Shown here piece by piece: positions 56,150 to 64,000 of a stretch of 64,000 nucleotides of DNA; the stretch's first letter is position 1; the number at the start of each line of letters is the position of its first letter. The DNA is from Leptospirales bacterium (lineage in GTDB: Bacteria; Spirochaetota; Leptospiria; Leptospirales; Leptonemataceae), in NCBI GenBank assembly GCA_019694655.1, contig JAIBBN010000003.1, positions 124,001 to 188,000 on the forward strand. Direction: 5' to 3'. Below the pieces are notes generated by a model. It saw only the letters and a program-made list of their open reading frames with translations, was not told the DNA's origin and searched no databases. The position numbers and the translations under genes are program-made.

Positions 56150-58383
56150 TGTTTCGGCTGCGGAATCTAGAGCGCTTCCTGCCGCCAGCGCTGCTGTTTT
56201 TGATCATCGGAGCCGGCCTGGCATTCTATCTGGACTACAATCGCAGCGTCGACCTTGGTTCGCGCGAAGTCATTGGTTATATTACCTATAAGTACAATCT
56301 TGTGCAGCGCAAATTCGATGATCAAGTAGTCTGGGCCAATTTGCAGAACAACAGCATGCTGGCCAACCGCGACACGGTGCGCAGCGAAGACTACAGCGAG
56401 GCCCGTATTCATCTGCGCGATGGCACCGTCATCAATGTCGATGCCAACACAATGATCTATCTGGAACTCACCGACGATCGCGCGCGGATCCATTTTCGAT
56501 CCGGCGCCATTCGCATTGACCAGTCCGAAAATGGCAATAGCGTCGAAGTGCAGGCCGGCGAACGCCAGATCAGGGCCGAGGGCGCCGATTTCAGTCTGGG
56601 CGATGGCGAAGGCGGATTGCACGTAGCGGTGGAACGCGGCCAGGCCGAATTGCGCAGCGGCAATTCGCTGCAGAGCGCCGGCGCCAATCAATCGGCGGTG
56701 CTGGGCGACAGCAACGTCGCGGTCCGCGATCAGCCGGTTCGGGCGCAATCGCCGGCGAACCTTTCGGTAACGCCGGGCGGTCCGGATGGCGCCAACGTAT
56801 CCTTCCGCTGGGAATTGGTCAAACCGCTCAAGGACCTGCACCTGCAAATCAGTGCGCATCGCGACTTTCGTCGCCTCGAGCGCAATCAGCCAGTAAGCGG
56901 CGGCGCCGCCGTAGTGCACCTTTCGCCGGGCGGTTGGTACTGGCGCCTGCAGGGAGTCAACGAACAGGGACGCCTGGAAAGTACCGAGCCGCGTAAGGTA
57001 GCAGTAGTGAGCAATACGGCGCTGCGTCTGTTTGCGCCGGCCGACAACGAGCGTCTCAGCTTTTTGCGTCAGTCGCCAACCATTCAGTTCAGCTGGTCGC
57101 CGCAGCCCCTGGCCCGTGAATTTGAACTGCAACTGGCCAGCGATCCAGGCTTTCAGAATATTGTGCGCAGCGAGCGCAGCCAGTCCGCCGGGATTGGCCT
57201 CAGCGGCCTGGCTGCAGGACAGTACTACTGGCGGGTGCGAAGCATCCCGGCGCTGGAAAACGTGGCGCCAGCGCTCAGCGTGGCGCGGCGCCTTCAGCTG
57301 CGCCAGAGCGATCGTGCGGCTGCGCCAAGCGCCGCGACGCCTGGCAACAATGCAGAAGTGCCGGCAAATCAGGCGGCGCTCTTGACCTGGAACAATGTTC
57401 CCGAAGCGCGACGCTATCGCGTCATCGTTTCCCCGCGGCCTGATCTCTCGGCGCCCGTGCTCGACGCCACCACGTCCCAGAACTTCATCGAAAGTCCGCC
57501 GGCGCCGCCCGGCGCCTACTACTGGCGGGTTGAAGCAGAGACGCCGGCCGGAACGGCGTCCTCTCCACTGTCGCGTTTCAATCGACGTACGTCCGAAGCT
57601 CAGGGCGATCCTGAAGCAACGCCGGCGGCGGACGCTGCAGGCAGCGAGACTGCTGCCGAAGTCGGCGATCAGGACGGCCAGGGGCCGCCGGCGGCGCCGG
57701 ACAATTTCGTTTTCCAGTCGCCCGCATCGGTTCGCTGGCGTGCAATTCCGGGCGCGCGAAGCTATCGCTTTCAGCTGCGCAATTCTGGCGGACGCATTCT
57801 TGTCGATCAACGCGTCAGCACAGCGCACAGCGAGCTGCAGATTCCCGACGGCGCTTATCAGGTGCGCGCCGGCGCACTGGACGGGCGCGGGCAGGTAGCG
57901 CAATGGTCGGCCTGGCGCGCTCTGCAGGTGACTGCGCGCAGCGCTCCACAGTCCGCCGATGCAGCGTCGGCTTCTACGCCGCCGGAACAGAGCCCCGAAC
58001 CATCGCCAGCCGCGGAGCGCAGCGACTGGGAAAACAGCAGCTTTGCAGAGTATCTGGCCTATGTGCAACGCCTCGATCGCCGCTGCGGTCCGCGTGAAAC
58101 GCCCGATCTGCTCATCGACCATTGCCAGGATAGCTATGTAACGCTGCGCCTGGCCAATCGCGAGCGACGTGACGTATTCTTTTTCATTCGACTGATCGGC
58201 GGCAATCTGTATCGCCGCATGGACGCCTACCGTTACTTTGGTTCGCGTTGCCCGCCCGTCTTTCAGCCGGCGCGCGAGTTCATGCTCCGACGACAGGCCG
58301 ACCTGGCAAACACGCCGGAGTTTGACGAGAAGCGTTCGCTGTCCAATGCGCTGACGGAACTCTCCCGATGCCAGGCGCGATGA
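56149..58383 (+). CDS. FecR-domain protein with fibronectin-like repeats
   Basis: The 744-residue protein has one N-terminal membrane helix (about 10-28), so most of it is extracytoplasmic. A FecR-type domain follows (about 60-190: ARIHLRDGTVINVDANTMIY, IHFRSGAIRID). Three or four beta-sandwich repeats come next, each marked by a closing YYWRV or WYWRLQ motif (at about 264, 359 and 462). A Gln/Ala/Pro-rich spacer (about 485-515) and a fourth repeat precede a Cys-containing C-terminal domain (about 630-744). FecR classically transduces iron-siderophore signals to a sigma factor; no sigma gene is here and the neighbour is a cyclase, so the output may differ. A 739-codon frame on the opposite strand is a composition artefact. 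Confidence 0.85.
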   Translation: MFRLRNLERFLPPALLFLIIGAGLAFYLDYNRSVDLGSREVIGYITYKYNLVQRKFDDQVVWANLQNNSMLANRDTVRSEDYSEARIHLRDGTVINVDANTMIYLELTDDRARIHFRSGAIRIDQSENGNSVEVQAGERQIRAEGADFSLGDGEGGLHVAVERGQAELRSGNSLQSAGANQSAVLGDSNVAVRDQPVRAQSPANLSVTPGGPDGANVSFRWELVKPLKDLHLQISAHRDFRRLERNQPVSGGAAVVHLSPGGWYWRLQGVNEQGRLESTEPRKVAVVSNTALRLFAPADNERLSFLRQSPTIQFSWSPQPLAREFELQLASDPGFQNIVRSERSQSAGIGLSGLAAGQYYWRVRSIPALENVAPALSVARRLQLRQSDRAAAPSAATPGNNAEVPANQAALLTWNNVPEARRYRVIVSPRPDLSAPVLDATTSQNFIESPPAPPGAYYWRVEAETPAGTASSPLSRFNRRTSEAQGDPEATPAADAAGSETAAEVGDQDGQGPPAAPDNFVFQSPASVRWRAIPGARSYRFQLRNSGGRILVDQRVSTAHSELQIPDGAYQVRAGALDGRGQVAQWSAWRALQVTARSAPQSADAASASTPPEQSPEPSPAAERSDWENSSFAEYLAYVQRLDRRCGPRETPDLLIDHCQDSYVTLRLANRERRDVFFFIRLIGGNLYRRMDAYRYFGSRCPPVFQPAREFMLRRQADLANTPEFDEKRSLSNALTELSRCQAR

Positions 58384-59645
58384 CACGCAGCTGGCAATGG
58401 ACCGTAGCTGCGGCCCTGACTGCGGGCTACGCTGGCTTTTACTTCTGTCGCAGCAACTTTGCGGTGGCCGAAGGCTTGATGAGCGCGGAGTTCGGACAAA
58501 GCGGAATTTCGCAGAGTCAGATTGGCTGGATTGCCAGCCTCGGTATTGCCTTTTACTTCGTTGGCAAATTTCTTTCAGGCATCGTCGCCGATTTTCTTGG
58601 CGGACGCGCGGTCTTCTTTCTGGCCATGGCTCTTTCGGTCTTCTTCACCGTGCTGGGCGGCGTCGCCGCCACGCCGCTGGTCTTTGCCGTATTCTGGTCC
58701 GCCAACCGTCTGGTGCAATCCGCCGGCTGGCCCTCATTGGTCAAAATTGCCTCGCGCTCTTTTGCCCACAGCTGGCAGGGCAGCGCGCTGGGCTTCATTT
58801 CAGTTAGCTATCTGGCCGGCGATGCTATCGCTCGCGCCTACTTCGGCAGCTTGATCGCCGGCGGCATGGGCTGGCGCGGCATATTTTTCTCCGCCGCTAT
58901 CGCTCTGGCGATCATTGCCGCACTCTGCGCCCTTGCTATTCTGCCGGCGCCTGAGATGACTCTGGAAGAGCAGGGCGAGCTGGCCGAGGAACATCTCTTC
59001 GGTCATCACCACGGAGAGCATCAGGGGGTGCGCGCCGTCCTGGCTCATCTGCGTCCCTACATGCTCAGCCCTCGTTTCTGGCTGGTAGCGGCGATGAGTT
59101 TTGCACTGACCTTTGTGCGCGAGACATTCAACTTCTGGAGCGTGGCGCTGCTGCGCGACGTCGGCGGTCTCGATCAGGCCAGTGCTGTGCTCGGCAGCGC
59201 AATTTTTCCGGCGGCCGGAGCGCTGTCCACCATTGGCGCTGGTCTGCTCTCCGATCACCTGGCGCGACGTCGAAGGGTATTGATCATTTTGCCGGGCATT
59301 GCCCTTGGAGCGACGACGCTGCTGGCGCTGTATTGGGGCGGCGCTGCCTTACCGCTCTGGTCGCTGCTGCTATTTACTGCACTTTCGGCGCTCTTTCTCA
59401 TCGGTCCCTATTCGCTGCTTAGCGGCGCAATGGCTGTCGATCTTGGCGGCCGGCACGGCAGTTCTACTGCCGCCGGCCTGATTGATGGCATTGGCTATGT
59501 TGGCGCGCTATTTTCCGGCTGGGGAGTGGCAATGCTCGCGGCGCACAGCGGCTGGCAGTCAGTTTTTGGCTTGCTGGCAGGCGCCTGCGTGATGGCCTTC
59601 CTCGCCGCCCTGAGCTACTATCTGTTGCGACGCCACGGATCATAA
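58368..59645 (+). CDS. MFS transporter, organophosphate:phosphate antiporter (GlpT/UhpC) family
   Basis: The 425-residue protein has 12 hydrophobic helices with the family opening AGFYFCRSNFAVA (about 20-32) and a loop GKFLSGIVADFLGGR (about 66-80) matching the MFS cytosolic motif. A His-rich central loop (EEHLFGHHHGEHQG, about 205-218) separates the halves. ADLGGRHGSSTAAGLIDG-like sequence near 360-378 matches the second half of OPA carriers. Substrates in this family are phosphorylated C3 or sugar compounds or the UhpC-type sensor role; the exact one is unclear. Start alternatives are ATG at 58368 and ATG at 58380, the latter overlapping the FecR stop as ATGA. It ends the five-gene run from the MoxR gene. 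Confidence 0.88.
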   Translation: MPGAMTRSWQWTVAAALTAGYAGFYFCRSNFAVAEGLMSAEFGQSGISQSQIGWIASLGIAFYFVGKFLSGIVADFLGGRAVFFLAMALSVFFTVLGGVAATPLVFAVFWSANRLVQSAGWPSLVKIASRSFAHSWQGSALGFISVSYLAGDAIARAYFGSLIAGGMGWRGIFFSAAIALAIIAALCALAILPAPEMTLEEQGELAEEHLFGHHHGEHQGVRAVLAHLRPYMLSPRFWLVAAMSFALTFVRETFNFWSVALLRDVGGLDQASAVLGSAIFPAAGALSTIGAGLLSDHLARRRRVLIILPGIALGATTLLALYWGGAALPLWSLLLFTALSALFLIGPYSLLSGAMAVDLGGRHGSSTAAGLIDGIGYVGALFSGWGVAMLAAHSGWQSVFGLLAGACVMAFLAALSYYLLRRHGS

Positions 59646-59652
59646 GGCCTTA
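59643..59652. promoter_or_regulatory. Perfect 10-base palindrome at the transporter stop
   Basis: TAAGGCCTTA begins at the stop codon of the MFS gene, 112 bases before the beta-helix lipoprotein start. Without a loop it cannot form a normal RNA hairpin, but it could be a dimeric regulator site for the downstream receptor operon. It may also be chance. Confidence 0.2.
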
Positions 59653-59705
59653 AAGCCAGCGACACACCGCTGTCACATTGCCAGGCGAAAACTCCTTCAT
59701 CAAAC

Positions 59706-59758
59706 AGCGCGTTCTCGTCTCCGGGACGGAGCGCTTGCTGGATCTGTTGAAACAGGAG
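59706..59758 (+). promoter_or_regulatory. Structured leader before the lipoprotein/TonB receptor genes
   Basis: An interrupted stem pairs AGCGC with GCGCT (59706-59710, 59731-59735) around an inner CGTC-GACG stem. Eight bases later CTGT-TGAA-ACAG (59744-59755) forms a small hairpin whose right arm runs into the AGGAG ribosome site at 59754-59758. The second hairpin could limit translation of the lipoprotein. No promoter sequence is convincing in this 118-base gap. Confidence 0.3.
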
Positions 59759-59763
59759 TCAAC

Positions 59764-61113
59764 ATGCACGCATCAATCGCAAGGCTGTCGCGCGTCCTGG
59801 CGGCGGCAGCGGCGGCCGTCGCCCTTGGCGCCACAAGCTGTACACAATTTCTTCAAGAACTCGGTCTTAAAGACAACGACCCGCTGAGCTACGAATTGCT
59901 GGGACTCCTGGCGCCCTGCGGCAACCTGCCGGTTCTGGCTGGCGCGCTGGGCACGCAAACCGTTCCAGCCAGCGGCGCCTGTCTGGTTGGCAACGTATTT
60001 GTGCCAGGCGGCGCCACGCTTACAGTCAACGCCGGTACAACAATCTACGGCACTTCTGGCTCGGCGCTTTTCGTCCTCGCTGGCGGCAAGCTGAACGCAG
60101 TCGGCTCAGCTTCGCAGCCAGTGGTATTCACTTCGGCGCAGCCGGCCGGACAGCGCACCTCGGGCGACTGGGGCGGGATCGTGATGATCGGCCGCGCCTC
60201 GACCAACGCTGGCGTGCGGCGGACCGAAGGAACAGATCCACAGAACTATGGCGGAAGCACTTCGAACAATGACGCCGACAGCTCCGGAACGCTGCAATAC
60301 GTGCGCATCGAGTTTGGCGGATTCCCGGTTACGGTGGGCAATGAACTCAATGGCCTTTCACTCTATGCGGTAGGAACGGGCACCACCATCGACCATATCC
60401 AGGTGCACATGGCGAAAGATGATGGCATCGAATTCTTTGGCGGCGCTGTAAACGTCAGCCGCGCCCTGGTCACTGGCGAATCCGACGACGGCTTCGACAT
60501 TGACTACGGCTATCACGGTAAAATGCAGTTCTTGATCGGTCAGAAATACAGCGACGGATCAGCAGGCCTGGGTTCAACCGATCCGCGCGGTCTGGAATGG
60601 AACGGACGCGGTCAGAATGGCGATGCGCTGCAGCCGCCCTATGCACAAAACGGAACGGTTGCTGTAGCAAATGTTACCATCATCGGCCCGCAGCCGGCGC
60701 TACCGGCCGGCTTACAAGTATCACGTTTTCGCGTGGGCATGGCCGGAACGCTGGCGCACTTTATCGCCTGGGATTATGGCGGCGGCGCGGCGGCAAGTTG
60801 CATCGACCCGGATTCATCGATCGGTTTTCGCCAGGGCTATGTGCAGTCGGCAAGCTGGCCTACCTGTCCGGCGGGTCCGGCAAGTGTAAACGTGCTCGTC
60901 GGTCAGACGACGCAGCCCTATGTAACGGCGGCCACGTCCTCCGGCGGCGTCGCTAACTACCAGCCGGTCGGCGGCTTGCCAGCGACTGGCGCCACGCTGA
61001 AATCTGCAGCGCCCTTTGCGGGAGATTCGTTTTTCACAGATAACTCGACCTTTGGCGGCATGCTGAGCGGCGACAACTGGACCAGCGGTTGGACTAACTT
61101 CTCCGATCGCTGA
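59764..61113 (+). CDS. Beta-helix lipoprotein associated with a TonB-dependent receptor
   Basis: The 449-residue protein starts with a lipoprotein signal ending LGATSC (Cys about 26) and has AGGAG upstream. The mature part is Gly-, Ser- and Asn-rich with repeated short strands: VFVPGGATLTVNAGTTIYG (about 79-97), WGGIVMIGRAS (about 136), LQYVRIEFGG (about 177) and DDGIEFFGGAVNVSRALVTG (about 220-239). DDGFDIDYGYHGKMQFLIG (about 242-260) follows. This pattern is typical of surface lipoproteins with a right-handed beta-helix fold that are often encoded beside TonB-dependent receptors in spirochaetes and Bacteroidetes. Here the receptor is two genes downstream. The likely role is capture or presentation of a ligand at the surface; the ligand is unknown. 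Confidence 0.8.
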   Translation: MHASIARLSRVLAAAAAAVALGATSCTQFLQELGLKDNDPLSYELLGLLAPCGNLPVLAGALGTQTVPASGACLVGNVFVPGGATLTVNAGTTIYGTSGSALFVLAGGKLNAVGSASQPVVFTSAQPAGQRTSGDWGGIVMIGRASTNAGVRRTEGTDPQNYGGSTSNNDADSSGTLQYVRIEFGGFPVTVGNELNGLSLYAVGTGTTIDHIQVHMAKDDGIEFFGGAVNVSRALVTGESDDGFDIDYGYHGKMQFLIGQKYSDGSAGLGSTDPRGLEWNGRGQNGDALQPPYAQNGTVAVANVTIIGPQPALPAGLQVSRFRVGMAGTLAHFIAWDYGGGAAASCIDPDSSIGFRQGYVQSASWPTCPAGPASVNVLVGQTTQPYVTAATSSGGVANYQPVGGLPATGATLKSAAPFAGDSFFTDNSTFGGMLSGDNWTSGWTNFSDR

Positions 61114-61132
61114 AAAGGTATCGAGGTCTGGC

Positions 61133-61732
61133 ATGAACGCGTGCGCAAAGATTCCGGCGCCGATTGGCGGCGTCTTGCGTCCTTCAGCGACGCTGCTGCT
61201 GGCTGCTGTTGTCCTTCTCGCCGCCGGTTTCTGCCGGCGAGGCGACGATTGGCGCAGCGCTGAGTACCGTCGGCGCTATATCGCGGATCGTCGGGCGGCG
61301 CCGCTGGAATTTCAGGGATTGCAGCCCACTGCTGAACAAGCGGCGCTCACGCTGGCCCGCCAGCTTGCCGCTGGCGGCGCGCCGGGCGGCGCTCTGTTGA
61401 GCGAGCAAGAATACACGGACTGCTACTGGCCCAATCTGCCGGCAAGCTACACGGACCGGCCAGAACTCAGCCCGGCCAGCGCGCTGGCTGCCTACGTCAG
61501 CATGCGCGACGTGATTCTGTCCGTCGAAGGCCCAGAGTTCGCCGGCGCGGACTGGGTCAAGGCCAGCATCAGCTGGCGGCGTCCGCCTGATACTTTCGGC
61601 GTCATCCGCCTTCACTATCCGGATGTGATCCAGTTTACTGCGGGCAATGGCAGGAAGCATCAAACGCGCAGCTTCAACGTAATACTTGAATATAAACAAC
61701 AATTTAAGGTGGCCGGACTTTCGCCCGGGTGA
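61133..61732 (+). CDS. Small lipoprotein of unknown family in the receptor operon
   Basis: The 199-residue protein has a signal region with hydrophobic core (about 18-33) and lipobox LAAGFC (Cys about 34). The mature part is mixed charge with YRRRYIADRR (about 45-54), two Cys-free helices around 68-85, TDCYWPNLPASYTDRPELSP (about 99-118) and a beta-strand C-terminal region (for example FGVIRLHYPDVIQF, about 165-178). I recognise no family. It begins 19 bases after the beta-helix lipoprotein and ends 40 bases before the receptor, so it is probably a co-expressed accessory of the uptake system, with GAGG upstream. Confidence 0.7.
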   Translation: MNACAKIPAPIGGVLRPSATLLLAAVVLLAAGFCRRGDDWRSAEYRRRYIADRRAAPLEFQGLQPTAEQAALTLARQLAAGGAPGGALLSEQEYTDCYWPNLPASYTDRPELSPASALAAYVSMRDVILSVEGPEFAGADWVKASISWRRPPDTFGVIRLHYPDVIQFTAGNGRKHQTRSFNVILEYKQQFKVAGLSPG

Positions 61733-61772
61733 GCGTCCGCGCTGATGGCAAATCAAAAAGCAGGAAAGTAGA

Positions 61773-64000
61773 ATGAGAATCCTCAAGAAATACTGGCTGA
61801 GAGCGGCGGCGCTGGCGCTGATCGCATGGACGCCATTGCTTTATGCACAGGCTACCGGCCGCATTGTCGGTCGTATTGTCGATCAACAGGGCGAAGCCGC
61901 TTTTGGAACAGCGGTCACAGTCCAGGGAGTCCCTGGCGCCGCAGCGACCGTCGATTTTGATGGCAGGTTTTCGCTCAGCGTTCCGCCAGGCCAGTACAAC
62001 CTGTTGATACAGGGCGTTGGCGTGGCCCCGCAAAGCGTGGCGGTCACGGTCGTTGCCGGACAGACGGCGACGGTCAACCGCGTGGTTTCTCCGCCGGTGG
62101 CCCAGGAGGCGACAGTCGCGGGGCGCGCCATCAATAACACGGAGGCGTCGCAACTGGCGCTGCAGCGTCGCGCTTCCACGGTCTCTGACGGCATCAGTCA
62201 GGAGGCCATCCGTCGCACGCCGGATAGCTCGGCAGGCGACGCACTGCGTCGCGTCACCGGCGTAACCCTGGTGGGCGGCAAGTACGTCTTTGTGCGCGGC
62301 CTTGGCGAACGCTACTCCAACACCGAACTGAACGGCGCACTCGTCTCCTCTCCTGAACCGGACCGCCGCGTGGTGCCGTTGGACCTTTTCCCCGCTTCAC
62401 TGATTAAGAACATGCAGGTCATTAAGACCTTCATTCCAGAGATGTCCGGCGACTTTTCTGGCGGCATCGTGCGCATCGAAACGCAGGAATTTCCGGATGA
62501 ATTCACGATGACCCTTGGCCTCGGCAGCGGCGGCGTTCTTAACGAAACCGGCGGCCGATTTCTCACCTACCGCGGCAGCGCAACTGACTGGGCCGGACGT
62601 GATGACGGCTTTCGTGATCGTCCCGAGGTGCTGGAGCTATTTCCAAACAACGTGCCCTGGATTCGCGGTTCGTCGCTGGGCGGTCTGCCGGCCGATCTGG
62701 TACAGGGTTCCGCATATCTATTTCCAGATACGCTGAACGCGGAAGAAATCAAGGCGCCCTTCGATCGCAATTTCAGCTTTTCGATCGGCGATTCCCTGGA
62801 CACCGGATTCATCGGCCGCTTTGGTTATCTCTTTGGAACGTCTTACCAGCGTCGCTGGCGCCGTCAGGAAGTCACCGACAACCAGTGGCGCGCCGAAAAT
62901 CCCATTGCCAATGGCACGGAGGAAACGGCCTATCTCCTGCCGCTGCAATCAGCGACGACTCGCAACTACAACGAAGAGGTGCTCTGGGGCAACAACCTGA
63001 ACCTCAGCCTCGAACCGAATTCCAACCACCGCATTTCATCGCGCACCTTCCTGTCGCGAAATTCAGATAAGTCCGTTGAGGAATCCAGAGGGATTCTGGT
63101 CCCCGCCGCGGAAAACCCGCTAGATTTCAACACGCTTGAGACCAGCTGGATCCAGCGCCAGGTGTTGCACGAAGTGCTCAGCGGCGAACATGCGCTGACG
63201 CTGCTTGGCGACCGCGCCCAGAAGCTGAGCTGGAATCTGAGCACTTCGCGCGCCACGCGCGAGCAGCCCAACACGGCCGTCCAGGCATGGACCAAGAACG
63301 CCGGCGAGTTGCGCTTGCCCGAGCGCCGCACTGGAACCGGCAACTTCCGCTTCTATTCGGATACCGAAGATGTGACCGACAGTTTGCAGGCGGACTACGA
63401 GATTCCCTTTGAACAATGGAGCGGTCTGATTGCTAAGTTCAAGCTGGGCGGCTATGCTATGCGCCGTCACAAGGACTACAACCAGGATGTTTACAACTAC
63501 CTGCAACTTGGTCAGACCACGATCAATGAACTTTACGTTCCGGGCCTGAATCCGGCCTACGGCCTGACCAGCTCGCTCTTACAAGATGTAACTCGTTTCC
63601 AGGAACAAACCGGTCTGTTTGACGAATACCGCGCCAATCAGAGACAACAGGCCTACTACGGTCAGGTGGATCTGCCGCTGCTGGCTAAACTGCGGCTGAT
63701 TGCCGGCGCGCGTTACGAGGACAATTACCAATTCGTACGCACCTACAATAGTTCGCAGCCTTACGGCCAGGAATACGACATCCGCAGACCTGGCATTGGC
63801 GAGCTGCGCAACAAAGATACCTTGCCTTCCGCCAATCTGGTCTGGGAATTCTTGCAGGATATGAACCTGCGCTTCGCCTATACCGAAACTTTGAACCGTC
63901 CCGACTTTCGCGATCTTTCCAGCGCCGGATTTCAGACCTCCTTCACCGGCGAGCGCGTCTTTGGCAATCCGTCCCTGCGTCGCGCCTACCTGCACAACTA
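61773..64000 (+). CDS. TonB-dependent outer membrane receptor (partial, C-terminus beyond window)
   Basis: The reading frame is open from ATG 61773 (AGGAAAG seven bases upstream) to the window end, 742 codons. It has a signal peptide ending LLYAQA (about 25) and a carboxypeptidase-regulatory-like beta domain (about 26-95: GRIVGRIVDQQGEAAFG, SVPPGQYNLLIQGVG). The plug domain (about 115-235) shows DALRRVTGVTLVGGKYVFVRG-type sequence (split about 148-168), LGERYSNTELNG and MSGDFSGGIVRIET. Alternating beta-strands of the barrel follow, including RLIAGARYEDNYQF near 650 and NLRFAYTETLNRPDFRDL near 703. It should import a bulky ligand through the outer membrane with TonB energy. The two lipoprotein genes upstream are its likely partners. 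Confidence 0.93.
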   Translation, partial: MRILKKYWLRAAALALIAWTPLLYAQATGRIVGRIVDQQGEAAFGTAVTVQGVPGAAATVDFDGRFSLSVPPGQYNLLIQGVGVAPQSVAVTVVAGQTATVNRVVSPPVAQEATVAGRAINNTEASQLALQRRASTVSDGISQEAIRRTPDSSAGDALRRVTGVTLVGGKYVFVRGLGERYSNTELNGALVSSPEPDRRVVPLDLFPASLIKNMQVIKTFIPEMSGDFSGGIVRIETQEFPDEFTMTLGLGSGGVLNETGGRFLTYRGSATDWAGRDDGFRDRPEVLELFPNNVPWIRGSSLGGLPADLVQGSAYLFPDTLNAEEIKAPFDRNFSFSIGDSLDTGFIGRFGYLFGTSYQRRWRRQEVTDNQWRAENPIANGTEETAYLLPLQSATTRNYNEEVLWGNNLNLSLEPNSNHRISSRTFLSRNSDKSVEESRGILVPAAENPLDFNTLETSWIQRQVLHEVLSGEHALTLLGDRAQKLSWNLSTSRATREQPNTAVQAWTKNAGELRLPERRTGTGNFRFYSDTEDVTDSLQADYEIPFEQWSGLIAKFKLGGYAMRRHKDYNQDVYNYLQLGQTTINELYVPGLNPAYGLTSSLLQDVTRFQEQTGLFDEYRANQRQQAYYGQVDLPLLAKLRLIAGARYEDNYQFVRTYNSSQPYGQEYDIRRPGIGELRNKDTLPSANLVWEFLQDMNLRFAYTETLNRPDFRDLSSAGFQTSFTGERVFGNPSLRRAYLHN

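Noticed and set aside
56167-58386. A 739-codon open frame on the reverse strand across the whole FecR gene
   Set aside because: The forward frame has a membrane helix, FecR domain and repeated YYWRV motifs; the reverse frame has no recognisable domain and is explained by GC-rich codon bias leaving few antisense stops.
1-64000. tRNA, rRNA, CRISPR arrays, insertion sequences, prophage and integrase genes
   Set aside because: No gap is long enough for most of these and no repeat-spacer pattern, transposase or integrase motif was seen in any frame.

Overview
This 64 kb window is a compact, GC-rich bacterial chromosome segment carrying about 47 protein genes. Many neighbours overlap by 1-11 bases, no gap exceeds about 170 bases, and I see no rRNA, tRNA, CRISPR array, insertion sequence or prophage. 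The organism is Gram-negative: there are a TonB-dependent receptor, many lipoproteins and an exported Cu/Zn superoxide dismutase. Three class III nucleotide cyclases with different input modules, a GAF-GAF-SpoIIE phosphatase, HDOD and PilZ proteins, a FecR-domain protein beside a cyclase, and a Cys-rich (GLG1-type) repeat protein are a combination I associate with the Leptospirales branch of spirochaetes. That placement is inference from gene content, not from a marker gene.

Layout. 1-3.9 kb: a partial glycosyltransferase (-), then a three-gene operon (+) of a cyclase/formamidase-family enzyme, 6-phosphogluconate dehydrogenase and an FGGY sugar kinase, which reads as a gluconate module. 3.9-14.1 kb (-): the pyruvate dehydrogenase operon aceE-aceF-lpd, followed by a Cys-rich exported protein, glutathione reductase and a GH35 beta-galactosidase. 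14.3-16.1 kb (+): sodC and a cyclase with a receiver-like domain. 16.1-18.7 kb (-): HDOD protein, lipoprotein cyclophilin, acyl desaturase. 18.8-25.3 kb: a glycerophosphodiesterase, a TesA-like esterase with a Tat-exported amine oxidase (+), facing a YbbA/YbbP-type ABC transporter (-). 25.4-29.6 kb (+): UbiD decarboxylase and two tandem Na+/Ca2+ antiporters.

29.6-38.5 kb: a GDYXXLXY/DUF2157/DTW operon (-), a Upf1-like helicase (+), and HrpB with an extradiol-dioxygenase-like protein (-). 38.5-45.2 kb: a class V aminotransferase coupled to the GAF-SpoIIE phosphatase (+), a PilZ membrane protein (-) and an LtaS/OpgB-type sulfatase-fold membrane enzyme (+). 45.2-52.0 kb: small exported proteins, a putative glycoside hydrolase, a GDT1-type cation transporter, a membrane cyclase, and an unusual three-domain membrane fusion (alpha/beta hydrolase - DedA/VTT - ATP-grasp) coupled to a DinB protein. 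52.2-59.6 kb (+): a tightly packed run of MoxR ATPase, VWA protein, HAMP-cyclase, FecR protein and MFS transporter. 59.8 kb to the end (+): a beta-helix lipoprotein, a small lipoprotein and a TonB-dependent receptor cut by the window edge.

Most notable: the three-domain fusion with its DinB partner; two intrinsic-terminator-like hairpins lying about 70 nt upstream of the starts of the desaturase and DinB genes, which look like attenuators; a cyclase whose receiver phospho-acceptor is Glu; an extradiol dioxygenase relative lacking the usual Glu metal ligand; and a TesA-amine oxidase-YbbAP cluster.
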